Positions 35,795 through 43,220 of a stretch of DNA of 64,000 bases are shown here, one piece after another (within the stretch, counting starts at the first letter, position 1; each line of letters begins with the position of its first letter). This DNA comes from Cytophagaceae bacterium (lineage in GTDB: Bacteria > Bacteroidota > Bacteroidia > Cytophagales > Spirosomataceae). Where the stretch lies: the NCBI GenBank assembly GCA_947460975.1, contig CANHGO010000003.1:1-64000 (forward strand), read 5' to 3'. The notes under the pieces are model-generated. The model made no database searches. It was not told where the DNA came from and saw only the letters and a list, made by a program, of their open reading frames with translations. Made by a program: the position numbers and the translations under genes.

Positions 35795-37534
35795 TTAAAT
35801 TTCTGAAATATCTAAAATCCTCAATTGCAAATTGCGATCGCCTCGAAATTCATTAATTTCCACATGATAAACCATTTGGAACGCGAGCTGCTTTTCGTAG
35901 GCGTTTAAAAGGTCTTCGTAAAAATCTTTACGAATCCCAAAACCCACGGCTTCCCATGAGGAGCCAGAAGGCGAGGAACTTACATGTAATTTCAGGTGCT
36001 CCTCCTTCATAATGAATGGCGCCTTAGTTAAATAAATAGGTCCACTTAGAAAATTAGGCATCATATTGCCCGGACCATAGGGGGAAAGCCGGGATAATAA
36101 TTGATCGTAAAAGGAGAGCGTCATGGCTTCCAAAGGTACTTGTAAATCGACCGCCAATTCAGCCCTCAATTCGCCTGTTGGCAATCCGCTTTGCACCAGC
36201 GCCTCAAAACGTTCAATAAATGCCTGCAAGTTTTCAGCTTTTAGGTGTAAGCCTGCTGCGTGGGTATGTCCGCCAAATTGAGCCAGCAAATCAGCACATT
36301 TTTCTAGCGCTGCATGAATATCAAAACCTTTGACGGATCGCGCTGAGCCGACAATTTGGCCATGCGACTCAGTTAAAATAATGGTGGGCCTAAAATAAAA
36401 TTCTTGGATTTTACTGGCGACGATGCCGACGACCCCCTTGTGCCAACCCGCTTGAAATAGCACGGTGCTTTTGGCGTTTTGCAAAAAGGTGTTGTTGTCA
36501 AATAATGAAAGCGCTTGGTTGACGATTTCCTTTTCGACCACTCGGCGCTCAAGATTCTGTTGGATGACTGCTTCGGCCAGCATTTGAGCTTCGATGAGGT
36601 CGGAGGCCAACAATAATTTCACGGCTCCATGGGCATGTTCCATTCGACCTGCGGCATTGATGATCGGTGAAATGGAAAAGACAATGTCGGTAATTTGAAT
36701 GGGTGCTTTTTTGTTGGCCTTTTGCAATAAATAAGCAAGACCGGGGCTTGGACTTGTACCTAGTTTGACCAGTCCATGAAAAGCCAAAATTCTATTTTCT
36801 CCCGTAATCGGAACCATGTCGGCGGCTATCGAGCAGGCCAATAAATCCAGTCGATCAAAAATGGGGTCCATGTCTAGCTCATTGGCTTGAGCGAAGGCGC
36901 ATAAAAGTTTAAATCCGACTCCACAACCTGTTAATTCTTTAAAAGGATAGGCGCAATCGACTCTTTTGGGATCTAATACCGCAATGGCTTTTGGGATCGT
37001 TTCTTCGGGCAAATGGTGGTCACAAATGATAAAATCGATGCCCATTTCGTTACACCAATCAACGCGTTCATGGGCTTTGATGCCGCAATCTAAGGATATG
37101 ATTAGGCTATAGTCATTGTCATAGGCATATTGGATACCCGCTTGGGATACGCCATATCCTTCGCTGTAGCGATCAGGAATGTAATAGTCGGCATCTGCTC
37201 CTAAAATTTCGGTTAAATATCCGTAGACCAAAGCGACCGATGTCGTTCCATCCACATCATAATCACCATATATCAGTATTTTCTCCCCATTTTCTAAAGC
37301 CAAAGCCAATCGTTCCACCGCGATGTCCATGTCTTGCATGAGGAAAGGGTCTGGCAGATCCTCCAGTGACGGCACCATAAAATGTTTGGCTTGGTCAAAA
37401 GTTAAAATGCCTCGATTAACCATTAAAGAAAGGAAGTAGGGATTTTTAGTCGTTTTTAACTCCTCTTGTAATTGGGCAATGGCTTGTGGATTCGGAGGAG
37501 GCAAAAACTTCCAGTTCTTTTTGGCTTGTAGCAT
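35795..37534 (-). CDS. recJ: single-stranded-DNA-specific exonuclease RecJ
   Basis: 5'-3' ssDNA exonuclease of recombination and mismatch repair. 579 residues. DHH-domain metal ligands are visible in GDYDVDG (Asp91, 93 and 95), LDCG (Asp149) and CDHH (172-174). The DHHA1 domain has GGHTHAAGL near residue 410, and an OB-like C-terminal domain ends at ILDISEI. The start at 37534 is the first ATG; an in-frame TTG lies 18 bases upstream. The 3' end is duplicated at 33868-34011. Confidence 0.96.
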   Translation of the reverse strand: MLQAKKNWKFLPPPNPQAIAQLQEELKTTKNPYFLSLMVNRGILTFDQAKHFMVPSLEDLPDPFLMQDMDIAVERLALALENGEKILIYGDYDVDGTTSVALVYGYLTEILGADADYYIPDRYSEGYGVSQAGIQYAYDNDYSLIISLDCGIKAHERVDWCNEMGIDFIICDHHLPEETIPKAIAVLDPKRVDCAYPFKELTGCGVGFKLLCAFAQANELDMDPIFDRLDLLACSIAADMVPITGENRILAFHGLVKLGTSPSPGLAYLLQKANKKAPIQITDIVFSISPIINAAGRMEHAHGAVKLLLASDLIEAQMLAEAVIQQNLERRVVEKEIVNQALSLFDNNTFLQNAKSTVLFQAGWHKGVVGIVASKIQEFYFRPTIILTESHGQIVGSARSVKGFDIHAALEKCADLLAQFGGHTHAAGLHLKAENLQAFIERFEALVQSGLPTGELRAELAVDLQVPLEAMTLSFYDQLLSRLSPYGPGNMMPNFLSGPIYLTKAPFIMKEEHLKLHVSSSPSGSSWEAVGFGIRKDFYEDLLNAYEKQLAFQMVYHVEINEFRGDRNLQLRILDISEI

Positions 37535-37647
37535 TTTGTTGAGGTGAGCCAAATTCTTTGGCTATATATCGTTTAATCTGAATGCTAATTTAGAAAGTAC
37601 TTGTGGATTGTTTGATATCTCTAACAAAATGATCAGTCTTTTGGACT

Positions 37648-37709
37648 TTTACTTAATACCTGTTACCTAATGTTACCTATTACCTGATACATCTTACCTA
37701 AATTTACCT
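37648..37709. repeat. heptanucleotide tandem array 2 (ATTACCT)
   Basis: About eight units related to ATTACCT (TTTACTT, AATACCT, GTTACCT, ATTACCT, CTTACCT) with two 3-base interruptions, in the 255-base gap between divergent recJ and the DUF6922-like gene. AGTCTTTTGGACT, a small hairpin, lies just before it, comparable to the GGACCAAAGTCC beside array 1. Confidence 0.82.
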
Positions 37710-37762
37710 TTTTTTGGGGTTTGGGCAACGAAATTCAAATAGAATTTGCGATCCGATGGGCA

Positions 37763-37770
37763 TAATTTTG
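37763..37770 (+). promoter_or_regulatory. Bacteroidota-type -7 box upstream of the DUF6922-like gene
   Basis: TAATTTTG matches TAnnTTTG, 19 bases before the ATG at 37790. Confidence 0.45.
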
Positions 37771-37789
37771 ATTTAAAAATATATCTTGC

Positions 37790-38092
37790 ATGAGCATGGA
37801 ACAAAAGATAGCCATTGAATTATTGTCAAAGCATTTGTTTTGGGATACTCCCTTGGAAGGGATTGATATAGAAAAAAACAAAGGTTTTATTGTCCAAAGG
37901 GTTTTGGAATATGGGTTAATGGAAGATTGGAATTTAATTTCAGCCTGGTTTGGAATAGGAGAAATAGGGGTTTTAGCTTCTCAATTTAGGTCCTTAGATC
38001 CCAAAGCATTAGCATTTATAGTGAATATAACGGGATTGCCCATTAAAAATTTCAGATGTTACACTACGAAACAGTCGATGAATCCACCCTAG
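37790..38092 (+). CDS. DUF6922-like antitoxin of an AbiEii/AbiGii-type toxin-antitoxin pair
   Basis: 100 residues. IAIELLSKHLFWD near the start, GFIVQRVLEYG-MEDW in the middle and SLDPKALAFI near the end match the DUF6922-type proteins found in front of AbiEii/AbiGii nucleotidyltransferase toxins in Bacteroidota. ATG at 37790 and an in-frame ATG at 37796 are both possible. Its last 37 bases overlap the start of the toxin frame, the usual coupling for such pairs. The reading frame is intact although the toxin is truncated. Confidence 0.75.
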   Translation: MSMEQKIAIELLSKHLFWDTPLEGIDIEKNKGFIVQRVLEYGLMEDWNLISAWFGIGEIGVLASQFRSLDPKALAFIVNITGLPIKNFRCYTTKQSMNPP

Positions 38093-38166
38093 AATTATTA
38101 AAAAAGCTCCAATCCTTACGCATATTTAGTGAAATGCGTTTGGTTGGAGGGACGTCATTACCCTAA
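38056..38166 (+). pseudogene. truncated AbiEii/AbiGii-type nucleotidyltransferase toxin
   Basis: The frame reads MLHYETVDESTLELLKKLQ, then MRLVGGTSLP and a stop after 36 codons. Full-length toxins open the same way (MLHYETVD-STLELLK, then RLVGGTALALQ) and run to about 200-300 residues with the GSxxDxDL catalytic site. Nothing of that site follows. The break comes at the GGT(S/A)L point, and three bases later the shared repeat sequence beginning GTCAACCTATTT starts. The gene has been cut, and the remnant cannot be active. Confidence 0.85.
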
Positions 38167-38168
38167 TT

Positions 38169-38192
38169 GTCAACCTATTTCAGGACAAGACA
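38169..38192. repeat. 24-base element copy 1, leading heptanucleotide array 3
   Basis: It begins GTCAACCTATTT and ends GGACAAGACA; an identical 24-base copy is at 41210-41233. In both places it lies 9-10 bases before an ATTACCT array in the same orientation, so it appears to be the head of a composite element. Here it directly follows the truncated toxin frame. Confidence 0.88.
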
Positions 38193-38201
38193 CAAGACAC
38201 T

Positions 38202-38229
38202 ATTACCTCTTACCTAATACCTATTACCT
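38202..38229. repeat. heptanucleotide tandem array 3 (ATTACCT)
   Basis: Four exact-length units: ATTACCT, CTTACCT, AATACCT, ATTACCT. It ends four bases from the stop codon of the minus-strand sugar transferase gene. Confidence 0.88.
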
Positions 38230-38233
38230 AAAA

Positions 38234-38797
38234 TCAGTGCTTCACTCCATCCCCCTTCACCACCTTCCAAAGCGTCAACAAAATTATTTTCACGTCAAAT
38301 AAAAATGATTTTTTCTGTAGATATTCGGCATCTAAGGCAACTTTTTGTTGGGTTGGCAGCTCATCACGGCCGTTGACCTGGGCCCAACCCGTCAGCCCTG
38401 GCAATAGCCAATGCACCCCAGCTGCAGTCCTGGCATCGTTTAAATCAGATTGACTTTCCAGGGAGGGGCGAGGACCTACGAACGACATTTCGCCCTTTAA
38501 AATACACCACAATTGGGGCAATTCGTCCAAACTACTTTTGCGCAAAAATGAACCGATGGGCGTCAAGAATGACTGAGCATCTGGAAGTAAATGGGTGGGC
38601 AATACCGGGGTGTCTGTGCGCATGGTCCGGAATTTGGGCATATTAAAAACGACATGATTGCGACCTAGTCGACGCGACCAGTAGAGGATGGGGCCTTTGG
38701 AACTTAGGGCGACCGCTAGGCCAACCAACATCATCGGAATGAGGAAGATCACTCCGGCGATGAGGGAAACGAAAATATCAAAAACTCTTTTTAACAT
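38234..38797 (-). CDS. undecaprenyl-phosphate sugar-1-phosphate transferase (bacterial sugar transferase)
   Basis: 187 residues. A hydrophobic hairpin (FDIFVSLIAGVIFLIPMM) is followed by the conserved catalytic region: KFRTMRTD, SLDELPQLWCILKGEMSFVG (with GPRP after it) and PGLTGWAQVNGRDEL. It is a small PglC-type enzyme, without the extra WcaJ membrane domain, and starts lipid-linked glycan synthesis. ATG at 38797 follows the PLP-enzyme stop by one base; an upstream in-frame start would overlap that gene. It may initiate the glycan built by the 43-64 kb locus. Confidence 0.93.
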   Translation of the reverse strand: MLKRVFDIFVSLIAGVIFLIPMMLVGLAVALSSKGPILYWSRRLGRNHVVFNMPKFRTMRTDTPVLPTHLLPDAQSFLTPIGSFLRKSSLDELPQLWCILKGEMSFVGPRPSLESQSDLNDARTAAGVHWLLPGLTGWAQVNGRDELPTQQKVALDAEYLQKKSFLFDVKIILLTLWKVVKGDGVKH

Positions 38798-38798
38798 G

Positions 38799-39923
38799 TT
38801 ACACAGATAACGCTTGGTCCAGATCCTCCCACAAGTCGTCCACATGTTCTAAACCGATCGACAAACGTACTAAATTACCGGGAGTTTTACTATCGGGCCC
38901 CTCGATGGACTTGCGATGTTCCGCCAATGATTCCACTCCACCTAGGCTGGTGGCTTGTTGGAATAGCTTTAAATTCGAAGCCACCTTTCTCGCATTTGCC
39001 TCGTCCCCTTTAATTTGAATCGAGATCATGCCTGAAAACCCATGGGGCATTTGGCGCTTAGCTAGGGCATGTTGGGGATGGGAAGCTAAACCCGGATAAT
39101 GCACTCGCTCGATGGCAGAATGATTTTCAAGTCGTTGGGCCAGTGCGAATGCGGAGGCGGAATGTTCGCGCATCCGCAGGGGAAGGGTTTTAAGGCCACG
39201 GGCTAAGAGGTAACAATCCAATGGATTTTGTGTGGCGCCCATTAGTATTTGGACACGTTTTATTCGCGCTGACCAGTCATTTTCTTCCTTCATGATGATT
39301 GCTCCTCCAAGTACGTCCGAATGTCCGCCGATGTATTTGGTGGTGGCATGCATGACGATGTCGGCGCCTAAGGAGATCGGGTTTTGTAAAATAGGGGTGG
39401 CGATGGTATTATCGACGCCAACGAATATTCCTCGAGAATGAGCTAGTGTGCATATGGCTTGAATATCGGAAATCCCTAGGAGGGGATTGGCAGGAGTTTC
39501 GACCCAAATGAGTTTGGTATTGGGCTGAATCGCCGCCTTAATGGCATCCAAATCCTCCATGTCTACTTGGCTCATTTGCAAGCCCCATGGACCCATGATT
39601 TCTTCTGCTAATTTCATGGAGGCATAATAACCGACAGCAGGCATGAGGACATGGTCGCCAGATTTCATGCATTGGAAAACGGCAGAAACGGCGGCTAAAC
39701 CTGAAGCAAAGGCAAAGGCCTTGGCTCCCCCTTCGAGGATAGCTAATCCTTTTTCGAGGGCATCTCGGTTGGGATTTGAGTTTCTAGAATACATGTGACC
39801 TTTGGGATAGCTCCCATCGGCATCACGGGCAAACGTGGTGGTTAAGAAAATCGGCGTGGCGATCGCTCCAGCAGTTTCGTCCACTAGGTTAGTCGCATGA
39901 ATCGCTTGGGTTTCTTTTTTCAT
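38799..39923 (-). CDS. Cys/Met-metabolism PLP-dependent enzyme (trans-sulfuration type)
   Basis: 374 residues with the cystathionine gamma-synthase/lyase fold. MYSRNSNPNR (44-53) matches the substrate/PLP-phosphate contact, Lys196 in ATTKYIGGHSD is the PLP lysine, and PGLASHPQHALA is a late family mark. Whether it is a synthase, a beta- or gamma-lyase, or homocysteine-forming cannot be decided from motifs alone. It shares a transcript with the sugar transferase (one-base gap), an unlikely functional pairing. Confidence 0.9.
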   Translation of the reverse strand: MKKETQAIHATNLVDETAGAIATPIFLTTTFARDADGSYPKGHMYSRNSNPNRDALEKGLAILEGGAKAFAFASGLAAVSAVFQCMKSGDHVLMPAVGYYASMKLAEEIMGPWGLQMSQVDMEDLDAIKAAIQPNTKLIWVETPANPLLGISDIQAICTLAHSRGIFVGVDNTIATPILQNPISLGADIVMHATTKYIGGHSDVLGGAIIMKEENDWSARIKRVQILMGATQNPLDCYLLARGLKTLPLRMREHSASAFALAQRLENHSAIERVHYPGLASHPQHALAKRQMPHGFSGMISIQIKGDEANARKVASNLKLFQQATSLGGVESLAEHRKSIEGPDSKTPGNLVRLSIGLEHVDDLWEDLDQALSV

Positions 39924-40061
39924 CTTTTATACTAATACGACATTCATATTTCAAAACAAATTTAGGGGAATAATATCAAAAATGAATCGTCGATTAGTCC
40001 TGATTGCTCGGATGCGTATTTGTTAACATGGCCGAATGCTAAGAATAAAATTAAATGGATT

Positions 40062-41117
40062 TTATGTCACGACATCTTTTTGATGTGCCATTTGTGCGTT
40101 TGAATAGATAGTTACCCCATGGTATTGATCTGGGTTTTTTTCGTGTACATTGGAATTTCGGTGATAAGGAAGTCCATCGGTAGTAGAGTAATGCACGACA
40201 AATGATTTCCTTGTTTTACTCGGGTCATTGATTGGCATTCCTCCATGGGCGAGTGCTCCGTGCCAAAAAAGCACATCTCCTTTTTTGATCAATAAAATTT
40301 CTTTCTTAAGGCCCAAATCTGTACATGTTTTTGTCAGGTAACGAGAGAATTTATCTGGACTAAAAAGCGAATTTTTATGTTGGAACAAGATACCCGTCTG
40401 GCCAAAATCAAATTTAGGAATTCTATGTGATTTTGGATAGTAAAAAAGTGGCCCAGAGTCTTCATGAACATCTTCTAACGGGATCCATGCGGCAACAAGA
40501 TGGCTAGGAATATGGGTGGTCACCCAAGGAAAATCTTGGTGAACATCTTGTTGGCTACTGTATTTAAATACTAGACTTTGGAATACAGTTATTTTAGGGG
40601 TGAGGCTTGCTTGTAAAAATGGGACTAAATTAGGGTGTGTAATTAAATTTTTAGACCGAACTGAGCTATCATGAAAATCGATGAATCGTGTGCCAATACC
40701 CTTTAATTTTTCTTTTGGAATTAATTTAATGGGAGTATCCTTTTGATCATTAAAGCGATGGGCTAGTCCATTGATATCGTAATTTTCATGATGTTCGGTA
40801 ACAAATTCTATTTCATCCCAAATGGCGTCCACTTCATTAGGCGGTAACACATTTTCTAACACAACATAGCCAAACTCTCTAAAAAAATCTAGTTTTTCTT
40901 CAAGGTTGTAGGGTAGGTTTTTATAGGGATCTATTCTTTTGTTGATTTCCTCAAATGAATAAGTTTCTTGGTCAATAAATGGAAGGGTTTCTGAATCAAA
41001 GTCTAATGTATGATCTTGTCTGCCAGCCCATTGATTTAGATAAAATTCAACAAAGCTGTAGGTTTTTTTTACTCTTCTTTTTCCTTCTTTTAAAATGGTT
41101 TTTATGATTGTTTTCAT
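40062..41117 (-). CDS. phytanoyl-CoA dioxygenase (PhyH)-family protein
   Basis: 351 residues. The Fe(II)/2-oxoglutarate facial triad is recognisable as His193/Asp195 (HQDFPW) and a distal His at 286 or 291 (WHGALAHGG), with Arg303 for 2-oxoglutarate. The motif AAWIPLEDVHEDSGPL before it is typical. The N-terminal 70 residues are basic and poorly conserved. Bacterial members hydroxylate diverse small molecules, sometimes sugar or lipid parts of surface glycans. The gene is more A+T-rich than the PLP enzyme beside it. The substrate is unknown. Confidence 0.82.
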   Translation of the reverse strand: MKTIIKTILKEGKRRVKKTYSFVEFYLNQWAGRQDHTLDFDSETLPFIDQETYSFEEINKRIDPYKNLPYNLEEKLDFFREFGYVVLENVLPPNEVDAIWDEIEFVTEHHENYDINGLAHRFNDQKDTPIKLIPKEKLKGIGTRFIDFHDSSVRSKNLITHPNLVPFLQASLTPKITVFQSLVFKYSSQQDVHQDFPWVTTHIPSHLVAAWIPLEDVHEDSGPLFYYPKSHRIPKFDFGQTGILFQHKNSLFSPDKFSRYLTKTCTDLGLKKEILLIKKGDVLFWHGALAHGGMPINDPSKTRKSFVVHYSTTDGLPYHRNSNVHEKNPDQYHGVTIYSNAQMAHQKDVVT

Positions 41118-41209
41118 GCACCAAACGGTATAATGGGGTTGAGACGTAGGTATTTTAAAATAAAAATTAAATAAAATATTTTAATTTTTCAAATTATATT
41201 AACTCAACG

Positions 41210-41233
41210 GTCAACCTATTTCAGGACAAGACA
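41210..41233. repeat. 24-base element copy 2, leading heptanucleotide array 4
   Basis: Identical over 24 bases to 38169-38192. AACGG immediately before it continues a match to the start of the leader of array 5 (AACGGTCAAC at 42061-42070). Confidence 0.88.
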
Positions 41234-41242
41234 TCTTTTTCT

Positions 41243-41270
41243 ATTACCTAATACATCTTACCTATTACCT
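41243..41270. repeat. heptanucleotide tandem array 4, overlapping the lptB stop
   Basis: Four units: ATTACCT, AATACAT, CTTACCT, ATTACCT. The last 13 bases are inside the annotated lptB frame: the final codons and stop of LptB (Gly-Asn-Arg-stop) are read from the array. Confidence 0.85.
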
Positions 41271-41998
41271 GAATTCCCTTTTAGCTTAAAATTCTTCCCC
41301 AAATAAACCCTCCTCACCTGCTCATCATCGGCTAATTCTTGGGGTGTCCCTGCTTTTAAAATACGACCTTCAAAAAGCAAATAAGCCCGATCTGTAATGG
41401 ATAAAGTCTCGTCCACATTATGGTCAGTAATTAGAATGCCAATATTCCGGTATTTTAATTTGGCTACAATGCTTTGTATTTCTTCTACGGCAATGGGGTC
41501 CACGCCGGCAAAAGGCTCGTCTAATAGGATGAATTTCGGGTCAACGGCCAGGGCTCGGGCAATTTCAGTGCGCCTACGTTCTCCTCCGGAAAGGACTTGG
41601 CCTAAGCTTTTACGCACATGGGTGAGGGAGAATTCTTCGAGGAGGCTTTCTGTTTTTTCTTTCTGTTCTGATTTTGAGAGGTTTGTCATCTCAAGGACGG
41701 CTAGGATATTTTCTTCCACCGATAAGGTTCTGAAAACGGAGGCTTCTTGGGCCAAATAGCCAATGCCCAAACGTGCTCGCTTGTACATAGGCAGGCTGGT
41801 CACATCCAAATCATCTAGAAATACTTTGCCGGAATTGGGTTTAACTAGACCTGTGGCAATGTAAAAGGAAGTGGTTTTGCCGGCTCCGTTGGGCCCCAAC
41901 AAGCCCACAATTTCCCCTTGAGCTACTTGGTATGAGATATGGTCATTCACCAATCGGGCGCCATATTTTTTAACCAGATTTTCTGTCCTAAGAATCAT
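41258..41998 (-). CDS. lptB: LPS export ABC transporter ATP-binding protein LptB
   Basis: Cytoplasmic ATPase that powers LPS transport through LptF/G. 246 residues: Walker A GPNGAGKT (35-42), signature LSGGERRR (136-143) and Walker [14 protein letters not shown] (157-169). The LptB-type motifs [16 protein letters not shown] and the [11 protein letters not shown] stretch support the assignment. A short unusual C-terminal end is encoded by heptanucleotide array 4, suggesting the element replaced the original 3' end. It is divergent from the winged-helix gene at 42269. Confidence 0.94.
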   Translation of the reverse strand: MILRTENLVKKYGARLVNDHISYQVAQGEIVGLLGPNGAGKTTSFYIATGLVKPNSGKVFLDDLDVTSLPMYKRARLGIGYLAQEASVFRTLSVEENILAVLEMTNLSKSEQKEKTESLLEEFSLTHVRKSLGQVLSGGERRRTEIARALAVDPKFILLDEPFAGVDPIAVEEIQSIVAKLKYRNIGILITDHNVDETLSITDRAYLLFEGRILKAGTPQELADDEQVRRVYLGKNFKLKGNSGNR

Positions 41999-42099
41999 GG
42001 GGTAAAAATAGGAAAATATAACATGAGAGCAACCAAGACAAAAATCTTTTTAATTTAGCAAACGGTCAACGTTAATCAGGTATCCACAATTCATAACCA

Positions 42100-42127
42100 A
42101 TTACTTATTACCTACTACCTATTACCT
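42100..42127. repeat. heptanucleotide tandem array 5 (ATTACCT)
   Basis: Four units: ATTACTT, ATTACCT, ACTACCT, ATTACCT. It is preceded by AACGGTCAAC (42061-42070), shared with the region before array 4, and followed by TTCTTGTCCT, the reverse complement of part of the 24-base element (AGGACAAG). It lies in the gap between divergent lptB and the winged-helix gene. Confidence 0.85.
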
Positions 42128-42187
42128 AATTTCTTGTCCTTTAAATAAATTTTACCCCACAATCATCCAATTTTATTTTTTATTACA

Positions 42188-42195
42188 TACTTTTG
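42188..42195 (+). promoter_or_regulatory. Bacteroidota-type -7 box in the leader of 42269-42805
   Basis: TACTTTTG matches TAnnTTTG. It would give a leader of about 70 bases before the TTG start. Confidence 0.35.
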
Positions 42196-42268
42196 TTACT
42201 CAATATTGTATCAATTTGCTCCATACATCTGTGGGTCAAGAAGGCGAAGCCGTTAATAAGGCATTCAT

Positions 42269-42805
42269 TTGGTTTTAAATAACATTTTTTCAGGAAAGAT
42301 TCGGATAGCCTTGCTAACCAAATTGCTTTTGAACCCTGCGAGTAAGGTTTACTTGCGGGGCTTGGAACGTGATTTAGGGGTCAGCAGCAATACGGTGAGA
42401 ACGGAGCTGAATAAATTGCAGGACATGCATTTGATTGAGGCGCAGGAAGATTCTGAAAATACCAAAGTAAAAAATTATGTGGTTAACCAGGGGCATCCTA
42501 TGTTCAAAACGCTTCGTGGCATCATCATGCAATTTGTAGGTTTGGATCAAATTGTGGATCAAATCATAAAGAAACTAGGAAATTTAGACCAAGTGTATTT
42601 AACTGGAGACTTGGCTGAGGGCAGGAATTCTCCCTTTGTGGATTTAATCATTGTCGGTGAGGTTGATAAGCCTTATTTGTATCAATTGATTGAAAAAGCA
42701 GAGCCCTTGGTTCAGAAAAAGATTCGAGTAGGGGTATATAAGCGTGTAGAGTTTAAGGTAAATTTATTAGATAACATTGGGATGTTTATGAAGCTAGTAG
42801 GTTAA
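42269..42805 (+). CDS. winged-helix protein with degenerate nucleotidyltransferase-like domain
   Basis: 178 residues. About 1-75 form a winged helix (LLLNPASKVYLRGLERDLGV, then SSNTVRTELNKLQDM). About 95-178 resemble a minimal nucleotidyltransferase domain, but the GSxxxG...DxD site reads TGDLAEGRNSPFVDLIIVG, with the first Ser changed and one Asp left, so catalysis is doubtful. No ATG fits the N-terminus; TTG at 42269 is the best start, after an in-frame stop at 42257. It lies directly in front of the 43-64 kb glycan locus and may regulate it; this is inferred from position. Confidence 0.72.
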   Translation: MVLNNIFSGKIRIALLTKLLLNPASKVYLRGLERDLGVSSNTVRTELNKLQDMHLIEAQEDSENTKVKNYVVNQGHPMFKTLRGIIMQFVGLDQIVDQIIKKLGNLDQVYLTGDLAEGRNSPFVDLIIVGEVDKPYLYQLIEKAEPLVQKKIRVGVYKRVEFKVNLLDNIGMFMKLVG

Positions 42806-43220
42806 TTGTAAATTTTGTGGTCCAAACTAATATTAGGGAATTACAAATAATAATAAATCGATTACTTTATATGCTTAATTTTTTCTTTATATGTTATTGA
42901 AAAAAGATGAATGTGCGCACTTTTGTGCGTTATTTTAGAGAATAATATAAGCTTAATGAAAAATAAATAGGTCAATGTTTGGTAGTTTTTATAAATCTCT
43001 TAGATTAAAAAAAACTGATCATGGGTTGTCTTTCATAATATAATAAGGTATTCAAATAAAACTTTGTGAGACTAAGAATAAAGTTTATTTATTGTGCAAT
43101 TTGAGTAAGTGTAACTTTTTTCAAATCGGATGCCCCTATAATAAACGAAAACTAATAAAATTCTGTCCAAAGATCGGGGAGAAATATACAATGCAACAAC
43201 AGTCAAATCAAGGGTAAAGT
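42806..43220 (+). other. 415-base A+T-rich gap upstream of the glycan locus
   Basis: No ORF of meaningful size on either strand. It contains a small hairpin CGCAC-TTTT-GTGCG at 42916-42929 without a clear T run, a near TAnnTTTG sequence (TAACTTTT) around 43113, and TATAATAA near 43137. It probably contains the locus promoter and a leader, but no element can be assigned firmly. Confidence 0.5.

Noticed and set aside
37790-38166. Active toxin-antitoxin system
   Set aside because: The toxin frame ends after 36 codons, before any catalytic motif.
42916-42929. Terminator for the winged-helix gene
   Set aside because: The hairpin has a five-base stem, lies 110 bases after the stop codon and has no proper T run.
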